Below, in pieces: positions 1 to 11,396 of a stretch of 64,000 bases of DNA. The DNA comes from Cladophialophora immunda. Lineage: Eukaryota > Ascomycota > Eurotiomycetes > Chaetothyriales > Herpotrichiellaceae. The position numbers and the translations under genes were made by a program. Under the pieces are notes generated by a model. That model saw nothing but the letters and a program-made list of their open reading frames with translations, had not been told where the DNA came from and made no database searches. The stretch is taken from the NCBI RefSeq assembly GCF_000835495.1, contig NW_015622547.1:3534001-3598000 (forward strand), written 5' to 3'. Every line of letters begins with the position of its first letter. Position 1 is the first letter of the stretch.

Positions 1-537
1 GAACAGGCCCGCGTAGATGTCGAGGGCGTCGTGCGACGAGATTCTCTCCAGCGCTTTCGGGTTCGGGCCCGAGATGCGCGTGTGCGCCCCCCTCGCCCAG
101 TTGCCGCCGCCGAACGCGGAGATCATCTCGGTCGCCAGGTCTGCGTTGGCCAGCAGTGGCCAGTGAAAGTACCCCTGGCATATGGCCGGGTCGGAGAAGG
201 CGGTCCACTGTTCCTTGGTCGGGATGATGTCGAGCAGGATCGTGCCGGGGACGGTCAGATTCAAGTCCTTGTAGAGGGCGGGAGAGGACTGGGCCGGGTG
301 GGAAAAGTCGACCGAGAGGCGGTGGCTGATTCGCGCGCCGCGATCGTGGCCGCCTAGGATGACCCGTCTTGGTGAGGAGGCTGTTTTGGTTTTGAAGACG
401 TCCGCGAGGGCCTCTAGCAATACGGTGCCAACGGCCCGCTTGGTATTGGAGGCCGGGTCGCGGATTGGCGTTGAGATGCCGTACCCTGGAAGTTCAGGTA
501 CGAACAAGGAGACCTTGCCTTGGAGAAGCGGAACGAC
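1..537 (-). CDS. Alpha/beta hydrolase (epoxide hydrolase / haloacetate dehalogenase type), partial
   Basis: Reading the minus strand from 537 to 1 gives an open frame of about 179 residues that runs off the left edge. It contains GGHDRGAR, a nucleophile-elbow motif in which Asp replaces Ser, as in epoxide hydrolases and haloacetate/haloalkane dehalogenases. It also has a typical strand-plus-GYG segment (VPELPGYG) and a cap-like stretch (YFHWPLLANADL). The exon begins after a clear acceptor (cttcaacag, about 538-546). One possible upstream exon, 656-745, would join in frame as ...FRWRH+VVPLL, but its donor (GTCGGT) is weak and it lacks the expected HG oxyanion motif, so the true 5' end is unresolved. 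The catalytic base His lies outside the window. The substrate cannot be told from sequence. Confidence 0.75.
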
Positions 538-1756
538 CTGTTGAAGTGGTAAGTCAAACGATGTTGGTGATTGAGCCCAATGTCATGCCCGGTGAGGCTG
601 CATATGGTGTGTGGGCAAGGCTGTGGCGGGTGAGGGGAAGGGGGGGAAAACCGACATGACGCCATCTGAAAGCAATAGTCAGCGCTGGTAACCAGCTACA
701 AGAGGGAGTAGAAGCCTCACTCATAAGCAGATTGGGGATAGCCATGGATCAGGGTCAGTATAGGGGAGTCAGAGCCCAAGTCAGAAGTGTAGCTATGGAC
801 CTCTGAGCCAGAAGATGTCTTCGTGACATTGTGAGTGAGTTTGAGGTCGGCGTAGAGAGACTGCGTCTTTGCTGCTGCCATGGTTGATTAAGCAGGGTCA
901 ACTTTATGAAGGATCTTACTACTATGTAGCGAACAAAGAGTCCTGAAGAGAGGAAGAGAGTCACGGCCTTATACGAGTAGTATCCTGCGCGCACAGTCCT
1001 TATATGACTCACCTTGTTCCCCAATAGTATACTCCCTACTCGGCCTACCAGATCCTGTCTAACAGCATACGATTGCGACAATTACTAAACTGGATTGCTC
1101 GGTACTTTGTCTTCGGAAGAATATCCTATTACGCCTGTAACCAGTAGGGAAGTCACGGGTATCGTCGGGCGAGACCGAGGATGAGGGCGAGGATGAGTGC
1201 GAAGGGGCGGTTGCAGCCCAGAGGCGACAAGGGGGGGAGGGCTGTAGGCATCCTAGACCCCTAGCTGCAGGTTCGGGGGGGCCACGGGGGGTAAAGGTTC
1301 CATCCAACTCTAAGTCACCAGGCTGGCGCGTCAACAAGACAAGGCCGAGAAACAGGGAAGAAAAAACCAGGGTGTTGCTGCAGGCACGTCTGGCACTTTG
1401 CATCTGCACCGCGCGTGTGTGCCTGACACCCTTGCCCACTTCTAGTTCATGCTGTGTCTCCAACCAAAGCGGAAATCTCGTTAACAGCATCCACGGAACG
1501 CTCGCCGTCGAATATCGTACTTGGACTGCGCTCTCATTTCTGGCCATCTGTCTCTCTCTCTCAGTTCGAATCTGCCAATCGCGGCCGATCCGTCAACATT
1601 GGGGCGGCGCGACCCTGAATTTGCCCTGTTTACCACTTTGACCCGCGCAGTCGGGCCAACCCTTCACAGAACTGATGCTTTCCTCCTGGCCAGATTGACA
1701 CCTTCGAGTCTTGAATAAAACATGGCGTATGCTACAGCAAACCACACCTTCTGAAC
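538..1756. other. Divergent 5' region between the hydrolase and kinesin genes
   Basis: This interval holds the unresolved 5' end of the hydrolase (possible exon 656-745, minus) and the promoter and leader of the kinesin gene. A pyrimidine-rich tract (tctgtctctctctctcag) around 1548-1563 and a second near 1676-1690 are typical of fungal core promoters and leaders. Open frames on both strands here show no protein family I recognise and look fortuitous. Confidence 0.5.
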
Positions 1757-4700
1757 ATGTCGGCGCTGACCACAAATTATAGTTCTGCCGCAGGGAGTAG
1801 CGGAGGCGGGAACAACATCAAAGGTGAGACCTCGTCCTCGATCTCCTTCGGCGAGCGTATAGTTCAATCCCTCGCTGACTTCCTCTATCAGTTGTTGCCC
1901 GTTTCCGTCCTCAGAACAAAGTCGAACTCGCAAATGGAGGCCAACCTGTTGTCCAGTTCACGGGCGAGGACACGGTCCAGCTTCAGGTAACGTGCCCCCC
2001 AGTCGACTCGACCTCTTCGCACGAGACACTCAGCTCATTCCCTCTATAGTCCTCCGAAACCAATGCCCCCTTCACCTTCGATCGAGTCTTTGACATGTCC
2101 TCCCAACAAGCCGACATATTCGATTTCTCCATAAGGTCTACGGTGGAAGATGTCATGAATGGCTACAACGGCACCGTCTTCGCCTATGGCCAGACGGGTG
2201 CTGGAAAGTCTTATACAATGATGGGAGACATGGACGATTCGGACAAGAAGGGTATAATTCCTCGCATCACCGAACAAATATTTGATTCCATCCTTGTCCA
2301 CGGTTCGGCGCAAATTGAATACACCGTCGGCATCTCCTACCTGGAAATTTACATGGAACGGATACGCGATTTGCTGAACCCCGTCATGGACAATCTTCCC
2401 ATCAACGAAGGACCAAGGGGGCCGTACGTTAAAGGGCTGCGTGAAATTTATGTCAACACGGTGGAGGAAGTCTATACTGCGATGCATCTGGGCCAGAGAT
2501 CAAGAGTCACGGCATCCACCAACATGAATTTGGAGTCATCACGCTCGCATTCGATATTCTTGGTTACCATAAATCAGAAAGATGTCAACACCGGGTCGCA
2601 AAAGAGCGGGATGCTATATCTTGTGGACTTGGCAGGTTCAGAAAAGGTCGGCAAGACGGGCGCCAGCGGACAGACATTAGAAGAAGCGAAGAAGATCAAC
2701 AAAAGTTTAAGCGCGCTGGGTATGGTCATCAATGCCCTGACTGACGGCAAATCAACACATGTCCCCTATCGAGACTCCAAGTTGACCAGGATTCTGCAAG
2801 AAAGTTTGGGCGGTAATTCGAGAACAACCCTGATTATAAATTGTTCCCCCAGCAGCTACAATGATGCCGAAACCGTCAGCACCCTACGATTCGGTATGAG
2901 AGCAAAGACGATCAAGAACAAGGCCAAGATCAACGCCGAGTTGAGTCCGGCGGAGCTCAAGCGCCAGCTCAAGCTTGCTCAGAACCAGACCATGACCTTT
3001 GAGAAGTATATTGCCTCGTTGGATTCGGAGTTACAGCTTTGGCGAAAGGGCGAGACGGTTCCCAAAGAAAAATGGGTGCCTCCGTTGGGCGGTTCAGGAC
3101 AGAAGTCGGAAGCCAAGGCAAGACCAGACACGCCCTCAAGAGCACCTTCGGAACTTCTCAGATCAGACACCCCCAGTAGACCCGATTCCCGGACTGGCGA
3201 AAGATCAAGTACACCCAGCATTATACTCGAGAAGGATGAGCGAGAGGAATTTTTGCGACGAGAAAATGAACTTCAAGATCAGCTTACCGAGAAGGAGACA
3301 CAGGTCGCCAACGCGGAGCGTAGCCTTCAAGAGGCCCGAGAGGAGCTCAAATCATACAAGGATGGCGCCATGCGAACATCCAAGGAGAATGAGACCATGG
3401 CGGATAAACTGAACAAGACCCAACTGGAGCTCCAGAAGCTGTCGTACCAGAGCAAGGAAGATGCGATCACGATGGAGGGCTTGAAAGATGCGAACTCGGA
3501 ATTAGAGGCGGAGCTGATTTCAGTCAAACAGCAGTTGTTAGAACTCAAGATGAGCGCCAAAGAGACCACGGCGGCTCTGGACGAAAAGGATCGCAAAAAG
3601 AAAGAGAAAATGGCCAAGATGATGGCGGGCTTTGACCTCGGTGACAGCGCATTCTCCGACAATGAGGATCGCATGCGAGAGATGCTCGATCAAGTCGACG
3701 CCTTGCACGCTGCGAGCCTCAATGGCGAGGCTGTACCGAGCCATGTTCTGGAAGATCTACGCTCGAAATTGCTGGAATCGCAGATGCTAGTTCGACAGGC
3801 AGAGAAATCTCTAAATGAACGCGCCGAGGACGATCACGAGGACCGCACGATCGCGCTGGAAGAGAAACTGTCGGCGGTGCAACAGGATTATGAGGAGTTG
3901 TTGACTCGAAACCTTGGTCCCGAAGATATAGAAGATGTCAAAGGGCGACTGGAGCAATTGTTCTCGGATCGAAGGGATACGCAAAGCGAGCTTGTCCACG
4001 ACCTGCGAGACCAGCTAGCGCACAAGTCGCAAGAAATTGAGCGGTTGCAGAAGAGCATCACGGATCTCCAGTCCCGGGGAACTGCCAATGGTGCTGGCGT
4101 GGCCAACGGCGTCACAAGCAAGACCTTGCAACAACAAATCGCCGATTTTGAATCAATGAAGAAGAACCTGATGCGTGATCTGCAGAACCGGTGCGAGCGA
4201 GTGGTGGAATTGGAGATTTCGCTCGACGAGACGCGGGAACAATACAACAACGTGCTCCGGTCCAGCAACAACCGCCAGCAACAGAAGAAGATGGCATTTT
4301 TGGAGCGCAACCTCGAGCAACTCACGGTGGTGCAGAGGCAGCTGGTCGATCAGAACACGAGCCTGAAGAAGGAAGTCGCGATCGCGGAGCGAAAACTGAT
4401 TGCCCGAAACGAACGGATACTGAGTCTGGAGAGCCTGTTGGCCGACAGCCAAGACAAATTGACCGCCGCCAACCACAGGTATGTAGTTGTCCGTGTGCTG
4501 GCACGAGACTCGAGAACTAACAGCGCCTCACAGGTTCGAAGCACAACTTGCCGCAGTAAAGGAACGTCTCGAAGCAGCCAAGGTATCGTCCAGAAACATG
4601 GCCACGGCTGGAGCTGGTGCAACCGGTGGATTCAACAGCCTCATGAACGCCGGTGCACGGATTGCCAAACCGCTACGTGGAGGCGGTGGTGCACCATCGA

Positions 4701-4807
4701 ACCTTGACGGAGCAAATGGAGCACCCAGCTTACCGATCATCTCGACCCTGAGCGGATCAGAAGGAGGTAACAAACGGAGCAGTTGGTTTTTCAACACCAA
4801 TCGATGA
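1757..4807 (+). CDS. kinA: Conventional kinesin (kinesin-1) heavy chain
   Basis: Plus-end-directed microtubule motor that carries vesicles and organelles along hyphae. Exons 1757-1823, 1892-1986, 2050-4478 and 4534-4807 join in frame to 954 aa, about the length of other fungal kinesin-1 chains. The motor domain (about residues 20-345) starts KVVARFRPQN and carries the P-loop GQTGAGKSY (about 101-109), switch I (SSRSHS) and switch II (DLAGSE). A long coiled coil with acidic and basic heptads follows to about residue 880. The tail has ARIAKPLRGGGG (about 905-916), the IAK autoinhibitory motif diagnostic of kinesin-1. The last intron (4479-4533) interrupts the coiled-coil end; reading through it gives an unrelated, premature C-terminus. 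The start is the first ATG in frame with the motor strand. The symbol follows the Aspergillus name. Confidence 0.95.
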
Positions 4808-6291
4808 AACCGGGGAGCAACCGCGAAATATATCTTTCACTGATTTGCACTGGATGTTGGCGCTGGGGCTTGGCAGAGTTTGGGTGCAGAGAAGGTGCAT
4901 CACAGACTACAATCGGCACTAGGGCTGGACGTTTGATATGCTGGACTGACTGACAGGCTCCATTTGCTATCCGAGTTTTTATGCATCATGAGCGACGGCG
5001 ACTTCTTGTTTTTTACGAGGGCTTTTGGTTGATTTGTGATGGGATACATGACCTGCAAGATGGCCCCTTTCCTGAACCGGTTTTTGTACATTTGTCTGAA
5101 GCTAGACAATTCCGCGAAGAGTAGAAGTGGTAGACTGTCTGTATCAACGACTGGTCATCAACATGACTTGGGTAGATGTGCTTTATGGGGAGTGTGGGCT
5201 ATACTGTTCTTCGGATCTTCAGGCTTCTATCTCCAGGACAAGATGCTCAACGACTGCTTCTTGGTGTATTAAGTCAGGAGGAGGAATTGTCACCCTCTCT
5301 GCTCATTATATTTATCATGTCTTCGTTTCTTGAGTCTTGCTCTCTGTGGCTGAATTTCAAGGATATAACACCAAAACCACTCCTGCTTTTCCACAAGACG
5401 TCGTCGGGATGTGTAGCTCAGTGAAGGATGAGCAGGTGCGTTATGCTCTATCTAATGCCCATACCAGTAAAGGTAAGAAGGCAGTGCCATTCATAAGTCC
5501 CACGGCTGACCAACAGCTCCGTACAAAGCATCACAGGTCAATCCCCAAGCCCAGGAAGAAACCCACTTGTGGTCTTCGCCCCCGAACTCAGGGACCTCAG
5601 CCCGCAAGGAAAATCCCTCCTCGCCGCTATGCCCACGAACCTTGCCAGTGGATCGATTGAGATTTGAATCCGAAATAGTGTCACTGGGGAGATGTCTGAT
5701 TCGTTACAACTCCCACGGCACTCTAGAGACGCGGATGAGGGAGAACATGGAAGCGATCGAGGTTGCCTAGACGATCAGCATCGGCGTTCGCTCAGTCCAG
5801 GAATTGCACCCTGCCCCTGCTCAAGACTCGGTCTCTCCACAAGATGACAATACCCCATACTCGGCATCGACGGCAGGACGGCAACGGTAAGCTTGTGATC
5901 CTGCCAGGCAGAAGCAATACTCTGAGTCTCTTCGCGGGCAGAGAGGTCGAGTTCCTCCGCACAGAGGCACACATTTGCCTATCTAGGGACAGTCTGCGTC
6001 TCTCGTGAGAGATGGTCGCCCTCGTACCAGGCAACATCATATCGACCACCCTGCATATGACCGGCGGCCGCATCTGTGGAGTTCGGCTTTGGGTCTGAAC
6101 TTCCTCATCAAACCTAGCAATACTCGGCCTAATTGTGGATCAGCCTGGATCCCAAACTACACAGCCTCGTAGCGATCGAACGGGACATATAGGGTGGGCA
6201 TGAGAACGTACCTCAACGCATGAAACAACATCACAGCTCCCAGAGCCTCGGAAGCCTCGGAAGCCTCGTCCAGAAACTGCAGTCATTGGCA
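4808..6291. other. Intergenic, no supported gene
   Basis: About 1.5 kb between the kinesin stop codon and the S53 peptidase. It should hold the kinesin 3' UTR and the peptidase promoter. Short open frames on both strands have no recognisable domain, splice logic or coding-like composition. A tRNA-like D-arm at about 5408-5430 was considered and rejected. Confidence 0.5.
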
Positions 6292-8115
6292 ATGTTGAAC
6301 TTTACTAGGCCATTTGTGCTATGTGCTATAGTACTTACCAGCTTCGCAGGCGCCGTCCCAAGCTGCCGACCCAAGGTATTCGAGCACCTCGCCGACGTCC
6401 CTGACGGTTGGTATCGAGGGGCACCAGCACCAGCACTCGCCCGTCTCAAACTCCATATTGCGATTCGCCAGGATGACAAGCACGCCTTCCTCCAGGAACA
6501 GTTGCTGAGGATCTCCGACCCTGACCACGAACTCTACGGCCAACACTACGACGCGCACGAGCTCAATGCACTACTACGTCCCGAGCGGGCAACCTCCAAT
6601 GCCGTGCTCTCCTGGCTCGAGGAACAGGGCATTGCGGCCGAGGGGATCGAAGACAATGGAGACTGGATCGGCGTCAACACCACCGTCATGCAGGCGGAAA
6701 CTCTGCTGGACACAACCTTCTACTTCTTCCACCACCCTCGAGACAAGAGCTGGCGCATTCGCACACTCGAGTACTCTGTCCCCGACAGGCTCCATCCGTA
6801 CATCCAGATGATCCAGCCGACGACGCATTTCGCCCGTGCCCGCGCGGCCCAGCAGCCCGGTCCAACGACCAACTCGATCCCCGTCTACGGGTCGGCAACC
6901 AAACTGAACGCAACATACTGCAACACTACCACCTCGCCAGACTGTATCCGTGCACTCTATGGCATCGGCAACTTCCGCGCCAACGCCAGCTCGGGCTCGC
7001 GACTCGGCATCCCCGCCTTCGCCAGCCAGAACGTGCTCCGCTCGGACCTGGCGCTGTTCGTCGACAAGTGGGCGCCGTACGCGCGGGGCGCCAACTTCTC
7101 CATCACGTCCGTGAACGGCGGGGTCAACAACCAGTCGACGGACGCGGCCTGGGCCTCGGAGGCCAACATGGACGTCCAATACGGCTTGACGCTGTCGTAC
7201 CCGACGCCGGTCGACTTCTACAAGGTCGGCGGCCGCGGCCCGCTGATCCACGACCTGCAGCTGCCCGACATCCCCGGCGCGCTGAACGAGCAGGAGCCGT
7301 TCCTCGAGTACCTGCAGTACATGGTCAATCTGACGCGCGACAGGCTGCCGCAGGTGATCAGCATCTCGTACGGCGAGGACGAGCAGACCCATCCCTTGTC
7401 CTACATGCTCAGCGTGTGCCAGCTGTTCGCGCGGCTCGGGGCGCGCGGCGTCAGCGTCATCACGTCCAGCGGCGACGGCGGGCCCGGCGACGGCTGCATG
7501 ACCAACGACGGGCGCAACCGGACCCGGTTCATGCCGCAGTTCCCGGCCAGCTGTCCCTGGGTGACCAGCGTGGGCGGCACGGGCCAGGTGCAGCCCGAGA
7601 TCGCCGAGCAGCTGTCCGGCGGCGGCTTCAGCGACGTCTTCGCCCGGCCGGACTACCAGCGCGCGCCGGTCGCGACGTACCTGAACACCACGGTCAAGGG
7701 CGCGTTCAAAGGCCTGTATAACACCACCGGCAGGGGCATCCCGGACGTCGCGGCGCAGGCCTGGACCACGTTCCCCATCTTCCACCTCGGCGCGGAGCAG
7801 CTGAGCGGCGGCACCAGCGCCGCGGCGCCCACCTGGGCCGCCATCATCGCCAACATCAACTCCGAGCGCCTGTCCCGCGGCCAGAGCCCGCTCGGCTTCT
7901 TGAACCCCTGGCTGTACGGCCGGGCCGTCGGGGCGCGGGCGCTCACAGACATCACCCAGGGGTCGTCCCACGGCTGCGACAACGTGACTAACTCGGGCCA
8001 GGATGCGCCGGGCGTCCCTGGGGCCGGGTGGAAGGCTGTCAAGGGGTGGGATGCCGTCACGGGGCTGGGCACGCCGAATTTTACCGCGCTGCTCGATTTG
8101 GCGGTGGGGAAGTAG
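6292..8115 (+). CDS. Secreted S53 peptidase (sedolisin / tripeptidyl-peptidase-like)
   Basis: Acid serine-carboxyl peptidase, probably secreted to digest protein outside the cell. A single exon gives 607 aa from the ATG at 6292. That start puts a hydrophobic signal peptide (MLNFTRPFVLCAIVLTSFAG) at the N-terminus; an in-frame ATG at 6220 would add 24 residues in front of it. A pro-kumamolisin domain covers about residues 30-190. Catalytic residues visible are Glu290 and Asp294 (WASEANMD), the oxyanion Asp395 (SSGDGG) and the nucleophile Ser509 (SGGTSAAAP). A calcium-site segment (DITQGS, GWDAVTGLG) closes the domain. Several N-x-S/T sequons fit a secreted glycoprotein. Codon third positions are strongly GC-rich from about 6950 on, which creates long antisense open frames that are not genes. 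Confidence 0.93.
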   Translation: MLNFTRPFVLCAIVLTSFAGAVPSCRPKVFEHLADVPDGWYRGAPAPALARLKLHIAIRQDDKHAFLQEQLLRISDPDHELYGQHYDAHELNALLRPERATSNAVLSWLEEQGIAAEGIEDNGDWIGVNTTVMQAETLLDTTFYFFHHPRDKSWRIRTLEYSVPDRLHPYIQMIQPTTHFARARAAQQPGPTTNSIPVYGSATKLNATYCNTTTSPDCIRALYGIGNFRANASSGSRLGIPAFASQNVLRSDLALFVDKWAPYARGANFSITSVNGGVNNQSTDAAWASEANMDVQYGLTLSYPTPVDFYKVGGRGPLIHDLQLPDIPGALNEQEPFLEYLQYMVNLTRDRLPQVISISYGEDEQTHPLSYMLSVCQLFARLGARGVSVITSSGDGGPGDGCMTNDGRNRTRFMPQFPASCPWVTSVGGTGQVQPEIAEQLSGGGFSDVFARPDYQRAPVATYLNTTVKGAFKGLYNTTGRGIPDVAAQAWTTFPIFHLGAEQLSGGTSAAAPTWAAIIANINSERLSRGQSPLGFLNPWLYGRAVGARALTDITQGSSHGCDNVTNSGQDAPGVPGAGWKAVKGWDAVTGLGTPNFTALLDLAVGK

Positions 8116-8326
8116 CGGGGGTCTGACTCCGGTGATGGATATAGATAGCTAGGGAGGCCCTGTGGACACGTAAGGAAAGGGGGTTATGGGAGTTGGTCAG
8201 GGCCCGTGTGGGACAGAAGGATCACCCAGCCAAAATCGGTACTAAGCAGGCCATGCCCCTACATGCCTACATACATCTCATAGACATCCATCGACTCTAC
8301 CGGTCTCGGTAGGGGGAGCAAGGCCC

Positions 8327-8737
8327 TCAATCCATCCGCCTCCCCCCGTCCAAGTACCCGCTGCGGTACGCACACCCCTCGCCCTCGCGCTCAAAGTACG
8401 CGATCTCGACCTCGCGCCGCCAGGTCGGCCGGCTGCGCTCCCACAGCGTCGCGTAGTAGGGCTTGGTGAGCTGGTGGGCCTCGAACCACGCGCGGTCCGC
8501 GGCCCACACCTCGACGAGGCGGACGTGCGTCGGGTCCGCCGCGTCGTGGAACACGTCGAACAGCAGGCACGCGGGCTCGGCGGCGCAGGCGGCCCAGACG
8601 GGGCGGTGCGCGGCCTTGAACGCCTCGATCTGGTCCGGCAGGACGTGGAAGTCGACGAAGAGCGTGAGCTGGGGCGTCTTGCCAGGCGGTTGTGTTTGCG
8701 TCTGCGTCTGCGGTCGGGATTGGGGCTCCACGGACAT
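8327..8737 (-). CDS. ABM-domain (dimeric alpha-beta barrel) small protein
   Basis: A 136-aa protein with an antibiotic biosynthesis monooxygenase-type fold. The segment LTLFVDFHVLPDQIEAF, then CLLFDVFHD, then RLVEVWAD-like residues follow the usual beta-alpha-beta pattern of the family, whose members bind or oxidise small aromatic or heme-like substrates or act as quinol monooxygenases. I chose the ATG at 8737 (MSVEPQSRPQ) over an upstream in-frame ATG near 8965, because the intervening frame translates a GT/TA microsatellite into YIYIYIHTHTH repeats and is therefore leader or promoter sequence. A Gln/Thr-rich tail precedes the domain. No specific substrate can be assigned. Confidence 0.75.
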   Translation of the reverse strand: MSVEPQSRPQTQTQTQPPGKTPQLTLFVDFHVLPDQIEAFKAAHRPVWAACAAEPACLLFDVFHDAADPTHVRLVEVWAADRAWFEAHQLTKPYYATLWERSRPTWRREVEIAYFEREGEGCAYRSGYLDGGRRMD

Positions 8738-8782
8738 GATTGAGAGGATGTGGACGTGGCGGTGTTTAATGTGTATATGTAC

Positions 8783-8822
<40 letters not shown>
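8783..8822. repeat. Compound microsatellite (GT)n(TA)n
   Basis: About eight GT units run directly into about twelve TA units, just upstream of the ABM-domain gene. It lies in that gene's leader or promoter. Slippage would change spacing but not protein. Confidence 0.95.
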
Positions 8823-9290
8823 GAGTCGCAGGATTCGAAGACCTGTCGTGCCAGTCGCGTCTTGCTTTCTTCCCGTGTCTCTCGGTTGCCCGACCCCGTC
8901 CAAGCTCGACAAGAGCCAGAGAGATATTGCAGATACAGAACTGACAGTGCCGGTTTTGTACCCACGAACTGCTATCTCTCACCTTTTCAATCTCTGGACG
9001 TCGGTCTCATTTGGCTTTTGGCCGTGCCCGAGGAGGAACCCTAAAAGGACAAACTCACCAGAACGCCGGCGATAGATTGAATCCGCTATATCCGTCGTCC
9101 TTTGTATCCTCGGCCGGATATAAAGCATCTTATACACGACGAATGAAGATATCCTCTGCAAGAATACGTGATGTCCGTTGCGGTTAAATTGGCAAATGAA
9201 ACAACCTCAACGTCGACTATTTTGTCTCTCCGTCTCTAACGGTCCAACCTTCGCTCAAGCCAACAGAGCAAACCTTGTGCTGCAGTAGCA
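8823..9290. other. Intergenic, no supported gene
   Basis: Upstream region of the ABM gene and 3' flank of the T5orf172 gene. I see no domain or RNA gene here. Confidence 0.45.
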
Positions 9291-11396
9291 TTACTTTGAA
9301 TTACGATGGCGACCACTATGCTTCCGTGTGGGCTTTTTGGGATGTTTTTTGGGATGTTGCCGTGGAGGGTAGGTCTCGGCTTTGGTCAGTTCGCACAGGT
9401 TGTCAATTTCCTCCATGATACTGGGATCCAAAACGCCCCCAGAGTAAAGAGACCTACTGGTCCATTTTTCCACTACCTTCAGAGCATAGTTCGGGTCGAC
9501 CTCGAACCACTCCTTATGGCTTATCCCGCACCCCCTGCACCGTGGCTCGAACACCCGGTAGTCTTTGAGTTCGGCGTGAATAAGCGACTCGACTCGGTGT
9601 AAATGGCGGACCCGCGCGATGGGCCTCGATTCTTGACTCTTGTGCTGCTCGAGCTCGAATCCACATTGCCCTCGCCACCTTTTAAGTCTCTCCTCCACGT
9701 CCGTAGCGTAGCCGATTTTGACGTAACCCAAGCTGCCCGGATGCCAGAAGACGTATATAAATCCTGAACGCCGCATGTCTGCCTTCGTTAAGGGTTTCAG
9801 AAGGGTCTGGCGAATCAATTCCTGGGGCGTAGCGTTTCGCTTTTCCTTAGAGTAACGAAACTTCTCAAATTTGTGGTTCAAGTGAGTCGACTGAAGAGTC
9901 GGCTTCGATGTGGTCCTAGTTGCTATTCCTCCCAATGCTATAGTGGAATTTTTATCTGTGGCATGCAGCTTCGTGGCGTTTGACGTTACCGTTGCTTTCG
10001 GACTGGCATAGTGAAAGGCCGTAGATTCCAGTTCCGTTTCCGGTGCAGACGGGGCAGATGCAGAGCAAGGTGTGCTTCGCACAGCAACAAGTTCTTCCTT
10101 TATTGGGACGGGCGTTTCTTCGGCAGCTGTCGGAGGTATCACCAAAGCCGCGGTCCAGAGTCTGAATATACTCTCAATGCCGTCTGCAATAGCCTTGGCT
10201 TGGTGTGGTTTCGTGGTGGCTATATCCCGTGGTCGCCAGGAGTAGGAGCATAATTCTTCCAAACACTTCCTAGCCGGTTTTCTGTGCGACTGTGCACATA
10301 ATATACCTTCAATTAGTGGGCCCATATGTTCTGCAAAGGCTCCAAAATCGAACGAGCGTTCCAATGACGAGAGTGCCGTTCGCAGTTCCGTGCTAAAGGA
10401 TTTATGCGCTGTAAGCGCGACCGACCTTTGGCATCTTTCGCCCTCCTTTGTTGTTGCAACGCATTGCAGCGGCTTGGAGTCGAATCTTTCAACTGCCTCA
10501 AAAGGCAAGATGGTGGACAGCTTCGTGGTCAATGACCATACTAACGAGAGTGATAAAGGTTTCTTCTTCTCAGAGTGCTGAGGAGAAGGTTCAGTTGCGG
10601 ATGTGGTCGCGACCGTGTCGGCCAGAGTTGCAGTGGCCGCAAAGTCGTCAGATAAAACCGGACGATCTTCTTGTTTGATGCCAACCGCAACGGCAGCGAC
10701 CCTGCCTGCGGGATCATTGCGATATGCAGTTTGACTGGGGCTGATATAGAAAGGTTGTAGGGATGTTTTCAAGGACAACTCTTCCTCTTCTTCAACCTTG
10801 ATCAAGGGCTGAGCAGGATTAGATGGACGGCCACTTGAGGGGAGTGATGGCAGCTGAGAGGAGGCGTCCAAAGTCGCCCTGGAGAGCTCATTCTGGAAAA
10901 GCCGTTTGCTTCGACCGGTCTCACTGTGTAGTTGTGACAATAGTTGCTCCGGCACATCTGAATCAGGCTGCGAAGGGGTATACAGAGGGATAACGTTTTG
11001 TTCGAGAACGGTCTTGCGAGCTGCGAGAGGAGAATCCGGAAAGAGTGTGAGATTGTCAGGCTCGAAGTTATTTGCAGGAGTGGGAGGGTCCTCAGTCGCT
11101 GGCGGCGATTCAGACCACTCCAACTGGGGTGTAGCTGGAGAGGGAGTCTTCGGAGCGTCGTCAAGATTCACCTTCAAAACGAATGAATTGACATCTGCAA
11201 ATGCTGGGCTCCGCTGGAAGGCAGACGTTCGACTGCGAGGTGTCAAAATACGTCTGTCAGGCGTCGAGGTCATGGTTGACACCAGGGAAGCAGTAAGAGC
11301 TGTAGCGAGGTCGTGTGGACTGACCTGTGCGGTGCTCTTTGTACTTTTGTAGAGGAGGCTGGTGGGGATACCACCGCCACCGAGTATGCCTTGCAA
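9291..11396 (-). CDS. T5orf172 (GIY-YIG superfamily) domain protein
   Basis: A single open frame of 701 aa, or 660 aa if translation begins at the second ATG (11273, MTSTPDRR), which starts a more typical N-terminus. The first 300 residues are Ser/Pro/Thr-rich and probably disordered. A conserved block near the middle (LQCVATTKEGERCQRS) resembles the Cys-bearing element often found in fungal members. The C-terminal domain starts about residue 555 (GFIYVFWHPGSLGYVKIGYA) and includes the paired Cys of EPRCRGCG and the following HKEWFEV, as in the T5orf172/DUF1766 family, a GIY-YIG nuclease relative named from phage T5. It may cut or bind DNA, but no function is established for the fungal proteins. 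A Lys/Arg/His-rich tail could serve as a nuclear or DNA-binding element. Confidence 0.75.
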   Translation of the reverse strand: MQGILGGGGIPTSLLYKSTKSTAQVSPHDLATALTASLVSTMTSTPDRRILTPRSRTSAFQRSPAFADVNSFVLKVNLDDAPKTPSPATPQLEWSESPPATEDPPTPANNFEPDNLTLFPDSPLAARKTVLEQNVIPLYTPSQPDSDVPEQLLSQLHSETGRSKRLFQNELSRATLDASSQLPSLPSSGRPSNPAQPLIKVEEEEELSLKTSLQPFYISPSQTAYRNDPAGRVAAVAVGIKQEDRPVLSDDFAATATLADTVATTSATEPSPQHSEKKKPLSLSLVWSLTTKLSTILPFEAVERFDSKPLQCVATTKEGERCQRSVALTAHKSFSTELRTALSSLERSFDFGAFAEHMGPLIEGILCAQSHRKPARKCLEELCSYSWRPRDIATTKPHQAKAIADGIESIFRLWTAALVIPPTAAEETPVPIKEELVAVRSTPCSASAPSAPETELESTAFHYASPKATVTSNATKLHATDKNSTIALGGIATRTTSKPTLQSTHLNHKFEKFRYSKEKRNATPQELIRQTLLKPLTKADMRRSGFIYVFWHPGSLGYVKIGYATDVEERLKRWRGQCGFELEQHKSQESRPIARVRHLHRVESLIHAELKDYRVFEPRCRGCGISHKEWFEVDPNYALKVVEKWTSRSLYSGGVLDPSIMEEIDNLCELTKAETYPPRQHPKKHPKKPTRKHSGRHRNSK

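Noticed and set aside
5408..5545. tRNA-like start (gggatgtgtagctcagtg) with a TpsiC-like element at 5536
   Set aside because: The two elements are about 120 nt apart, no anticodon stem or matching acceptor stem forms, and no intron position makes it work.
6574..7971. Long antisense open frame of 465 codons opposite the S53 peptidase
   Set aside because: It mirrors the GC-rich third positions of the real gene. The product is Arg/Ala/Val-rich with no domain, while the plus strand has all catalytic motifs.
8738..8965. N-terminal extension of the ABM-domain protein
   Set aside because: It would translate a dinucleotide microsatellite into Tyr-Ile and His-Thr repeats; the family begins near the ATG at 8737.
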